From assembly GCF_013346665.1 (NCBI RefSeq), contig NZ_JABVBB010000020.1, positions 18,704 through 82,703 of the forward strand: a DNA stretch of 64,000 nt, given 5' to 3'. The translations under genes and the position numbers were made by a program. The notes below the pieces were generated by a model. The model was not told the origin of the DNA, did not search any database, and was given only the letters and a program-made list of their open reading frames with translations. Source of the DNA: Sulfitobacter maritimus (GTDB lineage: Bacteria; Pseudomonadota; Alphaproteobacteria; Rhodobacterales; Rhodobacteraceae). Each line of letters opens with the position of its first letter. The first letter of the stretch is position 1. Positions 36,427 through 45,554 of the stretch are shown here, in pieces.

Positions 36427-38244
36427 ATGCTGACTTTCAAAAATACTGCCCTGCGCAGTGTGGCCCTGAGCGCCCTGATCGCAGGCACGCCCGCCTTAGC
36501 CCAAGATCAACTGGCGGCCGATCTTATCGTGAAGAATGCAGGCACCGTCTTTGCCGACGGCGCAGCAACATCAGAGACAACCGCCTTTGCCGTGCGCGAC
36601 GGGACATTCGTAGCACTAGGCAGCGATGACGACATCGAAGCCTATCAGGGCGATGATACGCAGGTGATCGACGCCGATGGCCGGACGGTCATTCCGGGCT
36701 TGAACGATTCACACTCCCATCAGATCCGTGGTGGACGCTTTTACAACCTCGAAACCCGCTGGGACGGCATCCCGACGCTCAAAGAGGCACTGGAGCGCAT
36801 CCGTACCGAAGCAAACCGCGTACCTGAGGGCGAATGGGTCCGCGTTATCGGGGGCTGGTCCCCCTATCAATTCGAAGAAAACCGGATGCCCACCGTTGAT
36901 GAACTGAACGAGGCCGCACCCGACACGCCGGTTTTCGTGCTGTTTCTCTACAGCCAGGGTTTCCTCAATAAGGCTGGTGTAGAGGCCTTGGGCTATACGT
37001 CTGAGACCGAGACAGCCGATGGCTCGCGCATCGAGATTCTTGAGAACGGCGGTGCGATTCTACATGCCGAACCGAACCCATCCATCCTTTATAAAACCAT
37101 CGGCGCGCTGCCGCAGATGTCCGAAGAGGACATGGTGAACTCGACCAAACAGTACTACCGCGAGCTGAACCGGCTTGGGCTTACATCGTCGATCGACGCG
37201 GGGGGCGGCGGGCATGTGTTCCCCGAGGATTACGTTGGCTCCAAGAATATCGCGACCAATGACGGGCTGCCGCTGCGAATGAGCTACTACCTCTTTGCGC
37301 AGGATCCGGGCGGTGAAATGGCCGAGTTCAAAAACTGGATCGCGAACAACGAAGTTGGGGTCAATCAGGACGCGCATCTGGATCACGGTTACGAGTTGGA
37401 CGGCGCGGGCGAGTTTCTTGTTCACAGCGTTGGCGACTGGGAAAACTTCATGGCCCCTGCCCCCGATTTGGCCGAACGCGAAGCCCAAGGGCAGGATCCG
37501 CGTGGCGATCTGCACGAGGTCACCACAATGTTAGTCGGGGCCGGTTGGCCGCTGCGCCAGCACGCGACCTATGGTGACAGCATCGCGCTGATCATGGATG
37601 TTTTTGAGCAGGTGAACGAGGAGCAGGGCAAGTTTGCCCCCCGTTGGGCCATCGACCATGCTGAAACCGTGCGGGACGCGGAATTAGAACGTATCAAAGC
37701 GCTTGGCGGTGGTATCGCCATTCAAGACCGTATGGCCTTTGCCGGCGAATATTTCGTCGACCGCTATGGCGCCGAAGCCGCGACAGCGACACCTCCCGTG
37801 CGCAAGATGCTCGATATGGGCATCCCGGTCGGTGCAGGCACCGATGGCACCCGTGTCAGCAGCTACAACCCATGGCCTTCGCTTTACTGGCTGGTTACTG
37901 GCAAAACGGTTGGTGGATTGGAGCTTTGGGATGACGCCAACAAACTGACGCGCGAAGAGGCGCTGAGCATCTTCACCTCCGGTAGCGCGTGGTTCTCGCA
38001 AGAGGAGGACGTTAAGGGTGAAATCAAGGAAGGCATGTACGCGGATTTCGCAATCTTGTCGGATGACTACTTCACTGTTCCCGAAGGAGAGATCAAATCG
38101 TTGGAGGCGGTTCTTACGGTGACAGGCGGCAATGTTGTCTATGCAGCAGACGCCTTTGCCGATCACGCGCCCGAGGCATTGCCCGCCGTCAGCCCTGGCT
38201 GGTCACCTGTTGTAACCTATCAAGAGGCGCTTGGCACCCGCTGA
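36427..38244 (+). CDS. Exported amidohydrolase (YtcJ-like)
   Basis: A 605-residue metal-dependent amidohydrolase. Residues 1-25 are a signal peptide (…ALIAGTPALA-Q). The small beta-sandwich (ADLIVKNAGTVFADG) precedes the barrel, whose first metal pair is His96 and His98 in LNDSHSHQIRGG; later GWPLRQHATYG, WAIDHAE and GAGTDGTRV supply the remaining expected ligands. YtcJ-type enzymes hydrolyse exocyclic amides such as formamides, mostly with unknown natural substrates. The ATG at 36427 follows GGAGGACAC. It lies 80 bp after the exported YcaC-like hydrolase and is probably cotranscribed. Confidence 0.87.
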   Translation: MLTFKNTALRSVALSALIAGTPALAQDQLAADLIVKNAGTVFADGAATSETTAFAVRDGTFVALGSDDDIEAYQGDDTQVIDADGRTVIPGLNDSHSHQIRGGRFYNLETRWDGIPTLKEALERIRTEANRVPEGEWVRVIGGWSPYQFEENRMPTVDELNEAAPDTPVFVLFLYSQGFLNKAGVEALGYTSETETADGSRIEILENGGAILHAEPNPSILYKTIGALPQMSEEDMVNSTKQYYRELNRLGLTSSIDAGGGGHVFPEDYVGSKNIATNDGLPLRMSYYLFAQDPGGEMAEFKNWIANNEVGVNQDAHLDHGYELDGAGEFLVHSVGDWENFMAPAPDLAEREAQGQDPRGDLHEVTTMLVGAGWPLRQHATYGDSIALIMDVFEQVNEEQGKFAPRWAIDHAETVRDAELERIKALGGGIAIQDRMAFAGEYFVDRYGAEAATATPPVRKMLDMGIPVGAGTDGTRVSSYNPWPSLYWLVTGKTVGGLELWDDANKLTREEALSIFTSGSAWFSQEEDVKGEIKEGMYADFAILSDDYFTVPEGEIKSLEAVLTVTGGNVVYAADAFADHAPEALPAVSPGWSPVVTYQEALGTR

Positions 38245-38250
38245 TGCATC

Positions 38251-38278
38251 GTCGTCGCGCTTACCAAGGCGCGGCGGC
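38251..38278 (+). terminator. GC-rich stem-loop after the amidohydrolase
   Basis: GTCGTCGCGCTT pairs with AAGGCGCGGCGGC (several G-T pairs) around a three-base loop, starting six bases after the stop. There is no T tract; termination is inferred from position. Confidence 0.45.
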
Positions 38279-38421
38279 ACCATCTCTGACTATGCGCAAT
38301 GCCCTGCCCCGACGGTGTCTATGGTCAACTCGCGGCGTCCTTTCGCGATGCTCTCGCAAGTGGCCTGGGTAACGCAGGGCGGGGCCGCTCCGAAGAACTG
38401 ATGGTGAAGAGGTATGGTCTA

Positions 38422-39132
38422 ATGAGCAGCGTCAGCAATCGCACGCGGCCTATCGAGGTGTTGATGTATGCACTGACCTTTACATCGGGCATTATTGACG
38501 CTGTCACCATTCTTGGCCTTGGCGATATTTTCGCGTCTTTGATGACTGGCAATGTTGTCTATATTGGCATGGGGCTTGGAGGGTACGACGAGGTGTCCCC
38601 GCTGCGCAGTGTCTTTGCGATAGCTGCCTTTGTATTGGGATCGATACTGGCCGGGAGACTTGCAACACAGTTTATAAATCGTGCCGTCGGATCCTGGCTA
38701 CTTGTAGTTTGTACAATTGAGGTTCTTTTCATTTTGGGCGCGGCTGGGGCTGCTTTGCAAATCGGGCCGGACGGTCCACCTGATCCGCTTTCCATGCAAG
38801 TGTTGATCGCGATTGGCATGGCCTCAGTCGCGATGGGCTTGCGCAACAGCACCATCCTACGACTTTCAATTCCTGACCTGAAGGTGACGGTGCTGACCCT
38901 CTCAATAAGCGGGTTTGGCGCAGATATCGGATCGGGCAAATCGGACCAACAAAAGCAGCTACGCCGGCTTTTTTCGATTGCCTTGATCGGCGCCGGCGCA
39001 ACCTGCGGCGCTATGCTGTTTTACCGCTACGGTGTTGCTGTTCCGCTTTGCCTTATCGCTACAATTGTCGCAACCGCCACTTTCGCTTTCAGCAGAACTG
39101 CCGAGGCTAGGTTAATCGTTTCCGAGCTTTAG
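38422..39132 (+). CDS. DUF1275 (YoaK) family membrane protein
   Basis: A 236-residue inner-membrane protein of about six helices. The opening helix FTSGIIDAVTILGLGDIFASLMTGNVVYIGM holds the family's hallmark DA…TGN pattern, and GMASVAMGLRNSTI follows near residue 140. The ATG at 38422 has GAAGAGG at good spacing; an ATG at 38401 is an alternative. The function of the family is not established, with transport or oxalate-related roles proposed for relatives. No operon partner is evident. Confidence 0.82.
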   Translation: MSSVSNRTRPIEVLMYALTFTSGIIDAVTILGLGDIFASLMTGNVVYIGMGLGGYDEVSPLRSVFAIAAFVLGSILAGRLATQFINRAVGSWLLVVCTIEVLFILGAAGAALQIGPDGPPDPLSMQVLIAIGMASVAMGLRNSTILRLSIPDLKVTVLTLSISGFGADIGSGKSDQQKQLRRLFSIALIGAGATCGAMLFYRYGVAVPLCLIATIVATATFAFSRTAEARLIVSEL

Positions 39133-39257
39133 CCGCCTTAATTATTGGCGGAGTCAAAGAACGAAGGCCATATCGCTGGTCGTCCTTGGCCCATTTGTCT
39201 TCTCCCTATGCGAGGGCTACATGACCCTGCTTGGGTTCACCAAAAAGGGCCGCAGTC

Positions 39258-40721
39258 ATGACGTCATCACATATTGATATAGACCAACTCGCCGATGAGC
39301 AGCTTGACCCGACGGCGGATCCGGTTCGGTGGCGTATTCTTGCGGTGCTCATGGTCACGATTTTCATGACCCTCATTAGCGTCAGCATCGTGAACGTGGC
39401 CCTTCCGTCGATCCGACTGGGCCTTGATGCGACACAGTCCGACCTGCAATGGGTGCTGTCTGGCTATGCCCTGACGTTTGGCGTGGTCTTGGTGGCTGCG
39501 GGACGTGCGGGTGACATCATGGGGCGCGGCGGGCTGTTCCTGATTGGCGTGACTATCTTTACCCTGTCATCAGTGGCGGCGGGTTTGGCCCCCAATGCGG
39601 AATGGCTCAACGCGACGCGCTTTGCCCAAGGGATCGGCTCTGGTTTGCTCAACCCGCAAGGGCTCGGGATGATCCAGCATTATTTCCGTGGCGATGCACG
39701 CGGGCGCGCCTTTGGGTATTTCGGCACGACTGTCGGTCTGTCTGTCGCGGTCGGTCCGGTGCTCGGCGGGCTTTTGATTGAACTGGGCGGGCCGGAACTT
39801 GGCTGGCGGCTGACGTTTTTGGTGAACGTCCCCATCGGTATCACCGCCATTGTTCTGGGGCTCCTCTGGTTCCCGCGCCCTCTCATTGTGCGTCTGCCTC
39901 GAACCGGGAGCGGGCTTCGCTCGCTCGACCCTGTTGGCGCTCTCTTGTTGGCCTTGGCTGTGCTTGCCGTCCTGTTTCCCTTTGTCGAAGGCAGCGGTGA
40001 CAGGCGGGTCTGGTGGTTGCTGCCGCTCGGCGCGGTGCTGGGCTGGCTGTGGATCAAATGGGAGCAACGCTATGTCCGGCTGGGCCTGAACCCGATGGTC
40101 GACCTCAAGGTTTTTTCCACCCGCAGCTATACCAATGGCATCACGATTATGACCCTGTATTTCATGGGCGTTACCAGCGTCTGGGTATTGGTCGCCTTAT
40201 ATGTCCAAGAGGGCAACGGAATGACGGCGCTGCAATCCTCCGCGTTTGGCATTCCTGCCGCGTTGCTGTCCGCCTATGCTGCCCATTGGGCCGGAAGCCG
40301 TGTTGCGCGCTATGGCCGAAAGCTGGTGATCGGTGGGTTGATGCTGGCGCTGTTCGGGCTCGGCCTTAGCATCTTGGTGGTCCTTCTGACGGACGCGGGC
40401 CACCTGAGCATTTGGTGGTTGATGCTCTCGTTGTCCTTTATCGGTGTGGCGCAGGGGACGGTGATCAGCCCGAACCAAACGCTGACGCTGGCGAATGTGC
40501 CGCTGGATTATGCGGGTAGCTCCGGTGCGATCATGCAGACTGGCCAGCGTATCGGCACGGCGGTCGGCATCGCCGTGATCACCGCCGCGATGTTCTATGC
40601 GCTGGCCGCGACGTCTTGGGCGATTGCGATGGTCGTAGGATTTAGCTTGATTTCCATCGTGGTGGTTCTCGCGCTGCTGGTGGCCTTCAAAGATCTACGC
40701 GACCGCAGACAATCCTCATGA
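39258..40721 (+). CDS. MFS exporter, DHA2 (EmrB/QacA) type
   Basis: A 487-residue, probably 14-helix drug:proton antiporter. It shows SIVNVALPSIRLGLDATQSDLQWVLSGYAL at the start and GRAGDIMGRGGLFLIG, the A-motif, after helix 2; the ending FKDLRDRRQSS is cytoplasmic. AAGGG lies nine bases before the ATG at 39258; a TTG at 39231 is less likely. It stands alone, with no EmrA-like adaptor next to it. Substrate unknown. Confidence 0.88.
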   Translation: MTSSHIDIDQLADEQLDPTADPVRWRILAVLMVTIFMTLISVSIVNVALPSIRLGLDATQSDLQWVLSGYALTFGVVLVAAGRAGDIMGRGGLFLIGVTIFTLSSVAAGLAPNAEWLNATRFAQGIGSGLLNPQGLGMIQHYFRGDARGRAFGYFGTTVGLSVAVGPVLGGLLIELGGPELGWRLTFLVNVPIGITAIVLGLLWFPRPLIVRLPRTGSGLRSLDPVGALLLALAVLAVLFPFVEGSGDRRVWWLLPLGAVLGWLWIKWEQRYVRLGLNPMVDLKVFSTRSYTNGITIMTLYFMGVTSVWVLVALYVQEGNGMTALQSSAFGIPAALLSAYAAHWAGSRVARYGRKLVIGGLMLALFGLGLSILVVLLTDAGHLSIWWLMLSLSFIGVAQGTVISPNQTLTLANVPLDYAGSSGAIMQTGQRIGTAVGIAVITAAMFYALAATSWAIAMVVGFSLISIVVVLALLVAFKDLRDRRQSS

Positions 40722-40941
40722 CGGTCTGGGCGGGCAAAATCAAAGGGTCTGCCAAGACAGTCCTGTCCCGCGCCTAGTTGCCTTCCCGCTGCTCTGTGAG
40801 TACCAACTGTCAAAGCGCAAGGACACCGTACCCTGCTTACCCTTGCCCTACGCCCCGTGACACGGAAGCTCGCACAACGTCATGCATTGCATTTACCCCT
40901 CCCCCCCAGAGCTTTCGACTGTCAGAAGCGGAGCGCTTTGA

Positions 40942-41943
40942 ATGAGAACCGCCCTTGTCACCGGATCGTCTGGATTTATCGGATACTTCGTGTCTCTTGC
41001 CCTGCTACGGTCGGGCTGGCGGGTGATCGGGATCGACAGCCTATCGGACTACTATGACGTCGAGCTAAAGCTGAACCGTCAATCGCAGCTCTGCGAATAT
41101 GCGCAGTTCAGCGTGGTGAATGAAAAGCTGGAAACCCCGCAGGCGCTGATGACCCTGTTCAAAGAGCAGCGCCCGGATGTCGTGATACATCTGGCCGCGC
41201 AGGCGGGCGTGCGCCATTCCATCGACGATCCGCGCGCCTATCTGGACGCCAACCTCATCGGCACCTTTGAATTGCTAGAAGCCGCCCGCGCCTTCCCGCC
41301 TGAGCATATGCTGCTGGCGTCGAGTTCGTCTATCTTTGGTGCCAACAGCCAGATGCCGTATAAAGAGGCGGACAAGGTTGATACGCAGATGTCCTTCTAT
41401 GCGGCGACCAAGAAGGCGACTGAAAATATGGCGCATTCCTATGCGCATCTGTACAAACTGCCCACAACCATGTTCCGCTTCTTCACGGTCTACGGTCCTT
41501 GGGGCCGCCCGGACATGGCGTATTTTAAGTTCACCAAGGCCATTCTTAACCGCGAGCCGATCGACGTTTACAACCATGGTAAGATGCAGCGTGATTTTAC
41601 CTATGTGGACGATCTGGTCCGCGCGATCACGGGGCTGATCGATGTTCCCCCCAATCCAGCCAGCCCGGTGGCGGGTGATAGTGTTTCACCTGTCGCGCCG
41701 TTTCGAACCGTTAACATCGGCAATGCCTCTCCAGTCTCGCTGATGGACTTCATCGCCGCGATTGAGGCTGCCTGTGGGCGAGAGGCGGTCAAGACCTTCC
41801 ACCCAATTCAACCCGGTGATGTGCCCGCCACTTGGGCAGATACCACATTGCTGCAAACGCTGATCGGCAAGCAACCCTCCACGCCGGTGGGCGAAGGGTT
41901 GCAGCACTTCGTGGACTGGTACCGAGACTTCTACAAAGTGTGA
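40942..41943 (+). CDS. NAD-dependent nucleotide-sugar epimerase (UDP-glucuronate 4-epimerase-like)
   Basis: A 333-residue extended short-chain dehydrogenase. It shows the NAD motif GSSGFIGYF (residues 8-16), the catalytic Ser region LASSSSIFG, and the YxxxK pair Tyr153 and Lys157. The long DYYDVELKLNR segment after the second strand and the GPWGRPDMAYF motif are typical of UDP-glucuronate/UDP-galacturonate 4-epimerases. The dehydrogenase at 52189 could supply a matching uronate. It faces the GNAT/deacetylase pair end to end, 22 bp apart, at the edge of the glycan genes. Confidence 0.88.
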   Translation: MRTALVTGSSGFIGYFVSLALLRSGWRVIGIDSLSDYYDVELKLNRQSQLCEYAQFSVVNEKLETPQALMTLFKEQRPDVVIHLAAQAGVRHSIDDPRAYLDANLIGTFELLEAARAFPPEHMLLASSSSIFGANSQMPYKEADKVDTQMSFYAATKKATENMAHSYAHLYKLPTTMFRFFTVYGPWGRPDMAYFKFTKAILNREPIDVYNHGKMQRDFTYVDDLVRAITGLIDVPPNPASPVAGDSVSPVAPFRTVNIGNASPVSLMDFIAAIEAACGREAVKTFHPIQPGDVPATWADTTLLQTLIGKQPSTPVGEGLQHFVDWYRDFYKV

Positions 41944-41965
41944 CCCGAGCAAAGGCTGTCGTGCA

Positions 41966-42820
41966 TCAATGGATTTTGATATTGAGCAGCACACATTCCG
42001 AATAGAGCATATCGATCTCGGACGGGTCCAACAGCCCATGCTGGCAGTATCTGGGCGTCGCGAACTCCCTCACCTCATCGCAGACAATCCCCTCCCGCGC
42101 GAAGCGACGGTCTAGGGAAAGGATTGCCGCTTCCGAAGGCAGGACCGAGGCCGCGATCTGCTTTGCATAGCGGGCGAAGAGGGGTTGATCGGCGAGATAC
42201 ATGATTTCGTGGGTCACATAGTCGTCATGCTTTTTCTGCGGGTAGATGACCATCGTGCAGAGCCCCTCAGGCGTTTCCACTGAGAGAAACCTAAGCCGCA
42301 GCCCCTGATGGTCTTCGATAATGCGGCGGTCTTTTGCAGGCAGGCGATCACCCAAAGACAAAGGGTCGTCATGGACGTCAAAGCCCGCATCTTTTGACGG
42401 ATGCCAGACCAGTCGCTCGCGGTCCAACTCCCTTAGCCCCGCCTTTTCCAAGACATTGACCGCCGCCTTTGCACTGGAAAAGTTTGTCACCGTGACATCC
42501 GGATCAAGGGTCGCCAAAGCGATCATCTTCTTGCCGACCCCCTGCCCGCGATAGTCCTTGAGCACATACCATGAAGTCATATCAGCCGTGGTTCTCGGCC
42601 CATTCGAGGTTTGGCGCTCGGCATAGACCAACCCCAAGACGCCGACCAATTTGCCGTCATCGCGCACGGTGATGGCATAGCGGCCCTCTGGTCCGCACCA
42701 TCTTCCGGCCAGCAAGGCACGCCAGCTTTCGATGCCCCATTTCGCGCGGACGAAAACGGTGTTCATAAATTGGGCGACTTCCTCGCGTTCGGCAGGGGAA
42801 GCATAGGCGATATCTAGCAT
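41966..42820 (-). CDS. GNAT-family N-acetyltransferase, deacetylase-linked
   Basis: A 284-residue protein whose first ~150 residues are a GNAT domain, with acetyl-CoA motif YRGQGVGKKMI and a preceding strand DMTSWYVLKD. The C-terminal ~130 residues resemble no family I can name. It begins seven bases after the polysaccharide deacetylase gene on the same strand, so the two are cotranscribed and could remove and add acyl groups on one glycan. That functional link is inference. Confidence 0.8.
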   Translation of the reverse strand: MLDIAYASPAEREEVAQFMNTVFVRAKWGIESWRALLAGRWCGPEGRYAITVRDDGKLVGVLGLVYAERQTSNGPRTTADMTSWYVLKDYRGQGVGKKMIALATLDPDVTVTNFSSAKAAVNVLEKAGLRELDRERLVWHPSKDAGFDVHDDPLSLGDRLPAKDRRIIEDHQGLRLRFLSVETPEGLCTMVIYPQKKHDDYVTHEIMYLADQPLFARYAKQIAASVLPSEAAILSLDRRFAREGIVCDEVREFATPRYCQHGLLDPSEIDMLYSECVLLNIKIH

Positions 42821-42827
42821 TTCGGGC

Positions 42828-43622
42828 TCATTTTAGCTGGCTGTCCAACGATATCCACCGGGTCGCCGCGTTATGCGTCAGCCGCGACATGAGCGCTTCC
42901 ATGAAACCCCACGTGTCTTCGTCAGTCTGCAGGTGATGGCTTACTAATCCAGTCGGCTCGTGTCGATATGCGTCTTCCAGTCGACGTTTGCGCAGGTGGC
43001 GCACACATTGCTCCAAGGTCTTCTCTACGCCTGCAAACTTGGCGCCTTCCTTCCAGCGGATTGGGTCAATGTGACCGTTGAAATGCTGCAATTCCGGAAC
43101 GGGCTCAGGATAGGGCCGTGCGTCAAACCCCGAAAACGCGGCATACCCCCACCCCGGCAAGTATGGCAGAACCTTCTCGCCAATCCGGTTCCACGGCGGG
43201 ACAAAGACAGGCAGCAAGTTTGGCAAACGCGCCGATTGCATCCGCCGCCACCCTTCGCGCAGGTCCGTTTCGATCAACGCCAGATCGCGCAGCCTACCGA
43301 CCTCGGATGCGCGGGTGCCTTTGGGTTCGTGGTTTTTATGCGCATACCCATGTTGCAAAGTATAAACCTGAGGCGAGGCTGACAGCCGATCGGCAAGTTT
43401 GACATCTATGTCATGGGGAATGACCGCCAGATGCAACGGCGCGGCAAAGCGCTCTGACAAGGCAATCAGCCTGTCTAAGGGATCAGTACATGCTTCCGTA
43501 TCATCGTCGCGCCACCAGAATGTTGGCGTCTCGCCCTGTGCGGACCATTTTCCGAGTTCTTCGTCTAATTCTGCCCAGGTCGCCAAAAGCTGATCCCTTT
43601 CCTTCTGCGCTGATTGAACCAT
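42828..43622 (-). CDS. Polysaccharide deacetylase-like protein (paralogue of 58711-59484)
   Basis: A 264-residue NodB-fold protein without a signal peptide. Motif 1 is WWRDDDTEA, motif 2 is HGYAHKN with the metal-binding HxxxH, and motif 3 is PPWNRIGE; together they give the metal ligands and catalytic Asp expected of carbohydrate esterase family 4. The same three motifs occur in the protein at 58711. It shares a 162-bp divergent promoter region with the peptide importer and leads the GNAT gene. Because it is cytoplasmic it probably acts on a lipid- or nucleotide-linked sugar precursor. Confidence 0.82.
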   Translation of the reverse strand: MVQSAQKERDQLLATWAELDEELGKWSAQGETPTFWWRDDDTEACTDPLDRLIALSERFAAPLHLAVIPHDIDVKLADRLSASPQVYTLQHGYAHKNHEPKGTRASEVGRLRDLALIETDLREGWRRMQSARLPNLLPVFVPPWNRIGEKVLPYLPGWGYAAFSGFDARPYPEPVPELQHFNGHIDPIRWKEGAKFAGVEKTLEQCVRHLRKRRLEDAYRHEPTGLVSHHLQTDEDTWGFMEALMSRLTHNAATRWISLDSQLK

Positions 43623-43784
43623 TCACAGGGCTCAATGTACACTCACTATTCCCCGCAGCCCCGCTATCTAGCGGCCAATATTAGATAACCGGCCCTCGAC
43701 ACAATCGCGACACTGGACGCTTGCTTATAAATCGGCTTCACTCATTTGCAGACCGCGCGCACGCGGGAATGGAATGGGACACCG

Positions 43785-45554
43785 ATGACACCTCTGTTGG
43801 AAGTTGACGGGCTGACGATCGGGTTTGGCAAGGCCGATCCGGTGGTGCGCGATGTCAGTTTTTCCATACGCGCTGGTGAAACGCTCGCATTGGTCGGTGA
43901 AAGCGGTTCTGGCAAGACCCTGACCTGTCGCAGCGTGCTGCGCATCCTCCCCGAAGCTGCCCAGATCCGAAGTGGCAGGATCGTCTTTGCCGGAGGCGAC
44001 GCGCCTGTCGATATGCTGCGCCTGCGCGAACCAGAGATGCGCCAGATCAGGGGCGACCGCATCTCGATGATCTTCCAAGAGCCGATGCGCTCCCTTTCAC
44101 CACTGCACCGGCTGGGCAACCAAGTGGCAGAGGTGCTGCGCTTGCACCGTTCCATGAGCCGATCAGAGGCAAAGCGGACGGTGCTTCAGAAATTTGAACG
44201 CGTCGGGTTCACAGAGCCTGAGCGGATCTGGCGCAGCTATCCATTTGAGTTGTCGGGCGGCATGCGACAACGCGCAATGATCGCGATGGCGATGGTGGCC
44301 AAACCCACGCTATTGATCGCGGACGAACCAACGACAGCGCTGGATGTGACAACGCAGGCGCAGGTGTTGGGACTGATTAAGACGTTGCAAGCGGAAACCG
44401 GGATGGCGGTTATCCTTGTGACGCATGATCTGGGTGTGGTGGCGAACATGGCCGAGCAGGTTGTCGTCATGAGCGGAGGCCGCGTCATGGAAAGCGGCAG
44501 CGCGCCAGAGGTTCTGGGCCATCCTGAACATGGCTATACGCGTAAGCTTTTTGCCGCCGCCACGATGATCCCCGAGGTCGCAGCACCGGCCCGCGAGGTC
44601 CCGCACAAAGACCTGATCCTTGAGATGCGGGGCGTCGACAAAACCTTTGCTCTGCGTGCCAGAGGCTGGCGCAAACCAACCACCGTGACCGCTTGCAAGG
44701 ATGTTAATTTGGAAGTGGTGAGAGGCAAGACGATAGCGGTAGTTGGCGAAAGCGGATCTGGCAAAACCACCTGCGCGCGCATGGCATTGGGTGCCGTGCT
44801 GCCTGATCCCGGCGGCGCAGTGCTGTTCTATTCCGAACCGGGTGCGCCTCCCCTGCCCGTTCACAGCATGTCCGCTTCGCAACGCAGCGCGTTTCAACGG
44901 CAAGCGCAAATGGTGTTCCAAGACCCATATTCCTCGCTATCGCCAAGGATGCGTATCGGGGCGGCGCTGACCGAACCGCTGGAAATCCACGGCATCGGAT
45001 CTCGCGCTGAGTGGCGCGACAAGGCGGCCGCGATGCTGAAACTGGTCGGGCTCAACCCCGACATGATGACGCGCTATCCACATGCCTTTTCAGGCGGCCA
45101 GCGGCAGCGCCTTTCGATTGCCCGCGCCTTGACGCTGGACCCTAAACTTTTGATCTGTGACGAGCCGACATCCGCGTTGGACGTGTCAGTGCAAGAGCAG
45201 ATTTTAAGGTTGCTGGAGGAAATTCGTGATCGCGCCTCATTGAGCTATCTGTTCATTAGCCACGATCTGGCAGTCGTGGCGCGCATTGCTGACGAAGTTA
45301 TCGTGATGCGGGCCGGCGTTATTGTCGAACAGGCCCCGCCCGAAACGCTGTTCTACGATCCTCGCCATCCCTATACCAAGGCGCTGATCGCCGCCCAGCC
45401 GGAACCGGATATCGCCAGACCGATCGATCTAGAACTGGTGGCCAAGGGGGCCGGTGCGCCCTCAACCTGGCCAGAAATGTTCCGCATCGATGGCGGGGTC
45501 GCACCGGCTTTGCAAAACGTGGGCGACGGTCACATGGTTCGCTGTCATGTCTAA
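43785..45554 (+). CDS. Dipeptide/oligopeptide-type ABC ATPase, fused double NBD (YejF type)
   Basis: A 589-residue protein holding two complete nucleotide-binding domains. The first has Walker A GESGSGKT (38-45) and signature LSGGMRQR; the second has GESGSGKTT (about 320) and FSGGQRQRLSIARAL with Walker B LLICDEPTSALDVS. Both halves keep catalytic residues. The fusion is typical of YejF/GsiA-like importers. Start at ATG 43785; the TTG at 43746 is not favoured. It overlaps the binding-protein gene by eight bases and leads a four-gene operon. Confidence 0.92.
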   Translation: MTPLLEVDGLTIGFGKADPVVRDVSFSIRAGETLALVGESGSGKTLTCRSVLRILPEAAQIRSGRIVFAGGDAPVDMLRLREPEMRQIRGDRISMIFQEPMRSLSPLHRLGNQVAEVLRLHRSMSRSEAKRTVLQKFERVGFTEPERIWRSYPFELSGGMRQRAMIAMAMVAKPTLLIADEPTTALDVTTQAQVLGLIKTLQAETGMAVILVTHDLGVVANMAEQVVVMSGGRVMESGSAPEVLGHPEHGYTRKLFAAATMIPEVAAPAREVPHKDLILEMRGVDKTFALRARGWRKPTTVTACKDVNLEVVRGKTIAVVGESGSGKTTCARMALGAVLPDPGGAVLFYSEPGAPPLPVHSMSASQRSAFQRQAQMVFQDPYSSLSPRMRIGAALTEPLEIHGIGSRAEWRDKAAAMLKLVGLNPDMMTRYPHAFSGGQRQRLSIARALTLDPKLLICDEPTSALDVSVQEQILRLLEEIRDRASLSYLFISHDLAVVARIADEVIVMRAGVIVEQAPPETLFYDPRHPYTKALIAAQPEPDIARPIDLELVAKGAGAPSTWPEMFRIDGGVAPALQNVGDGHMVRCHV

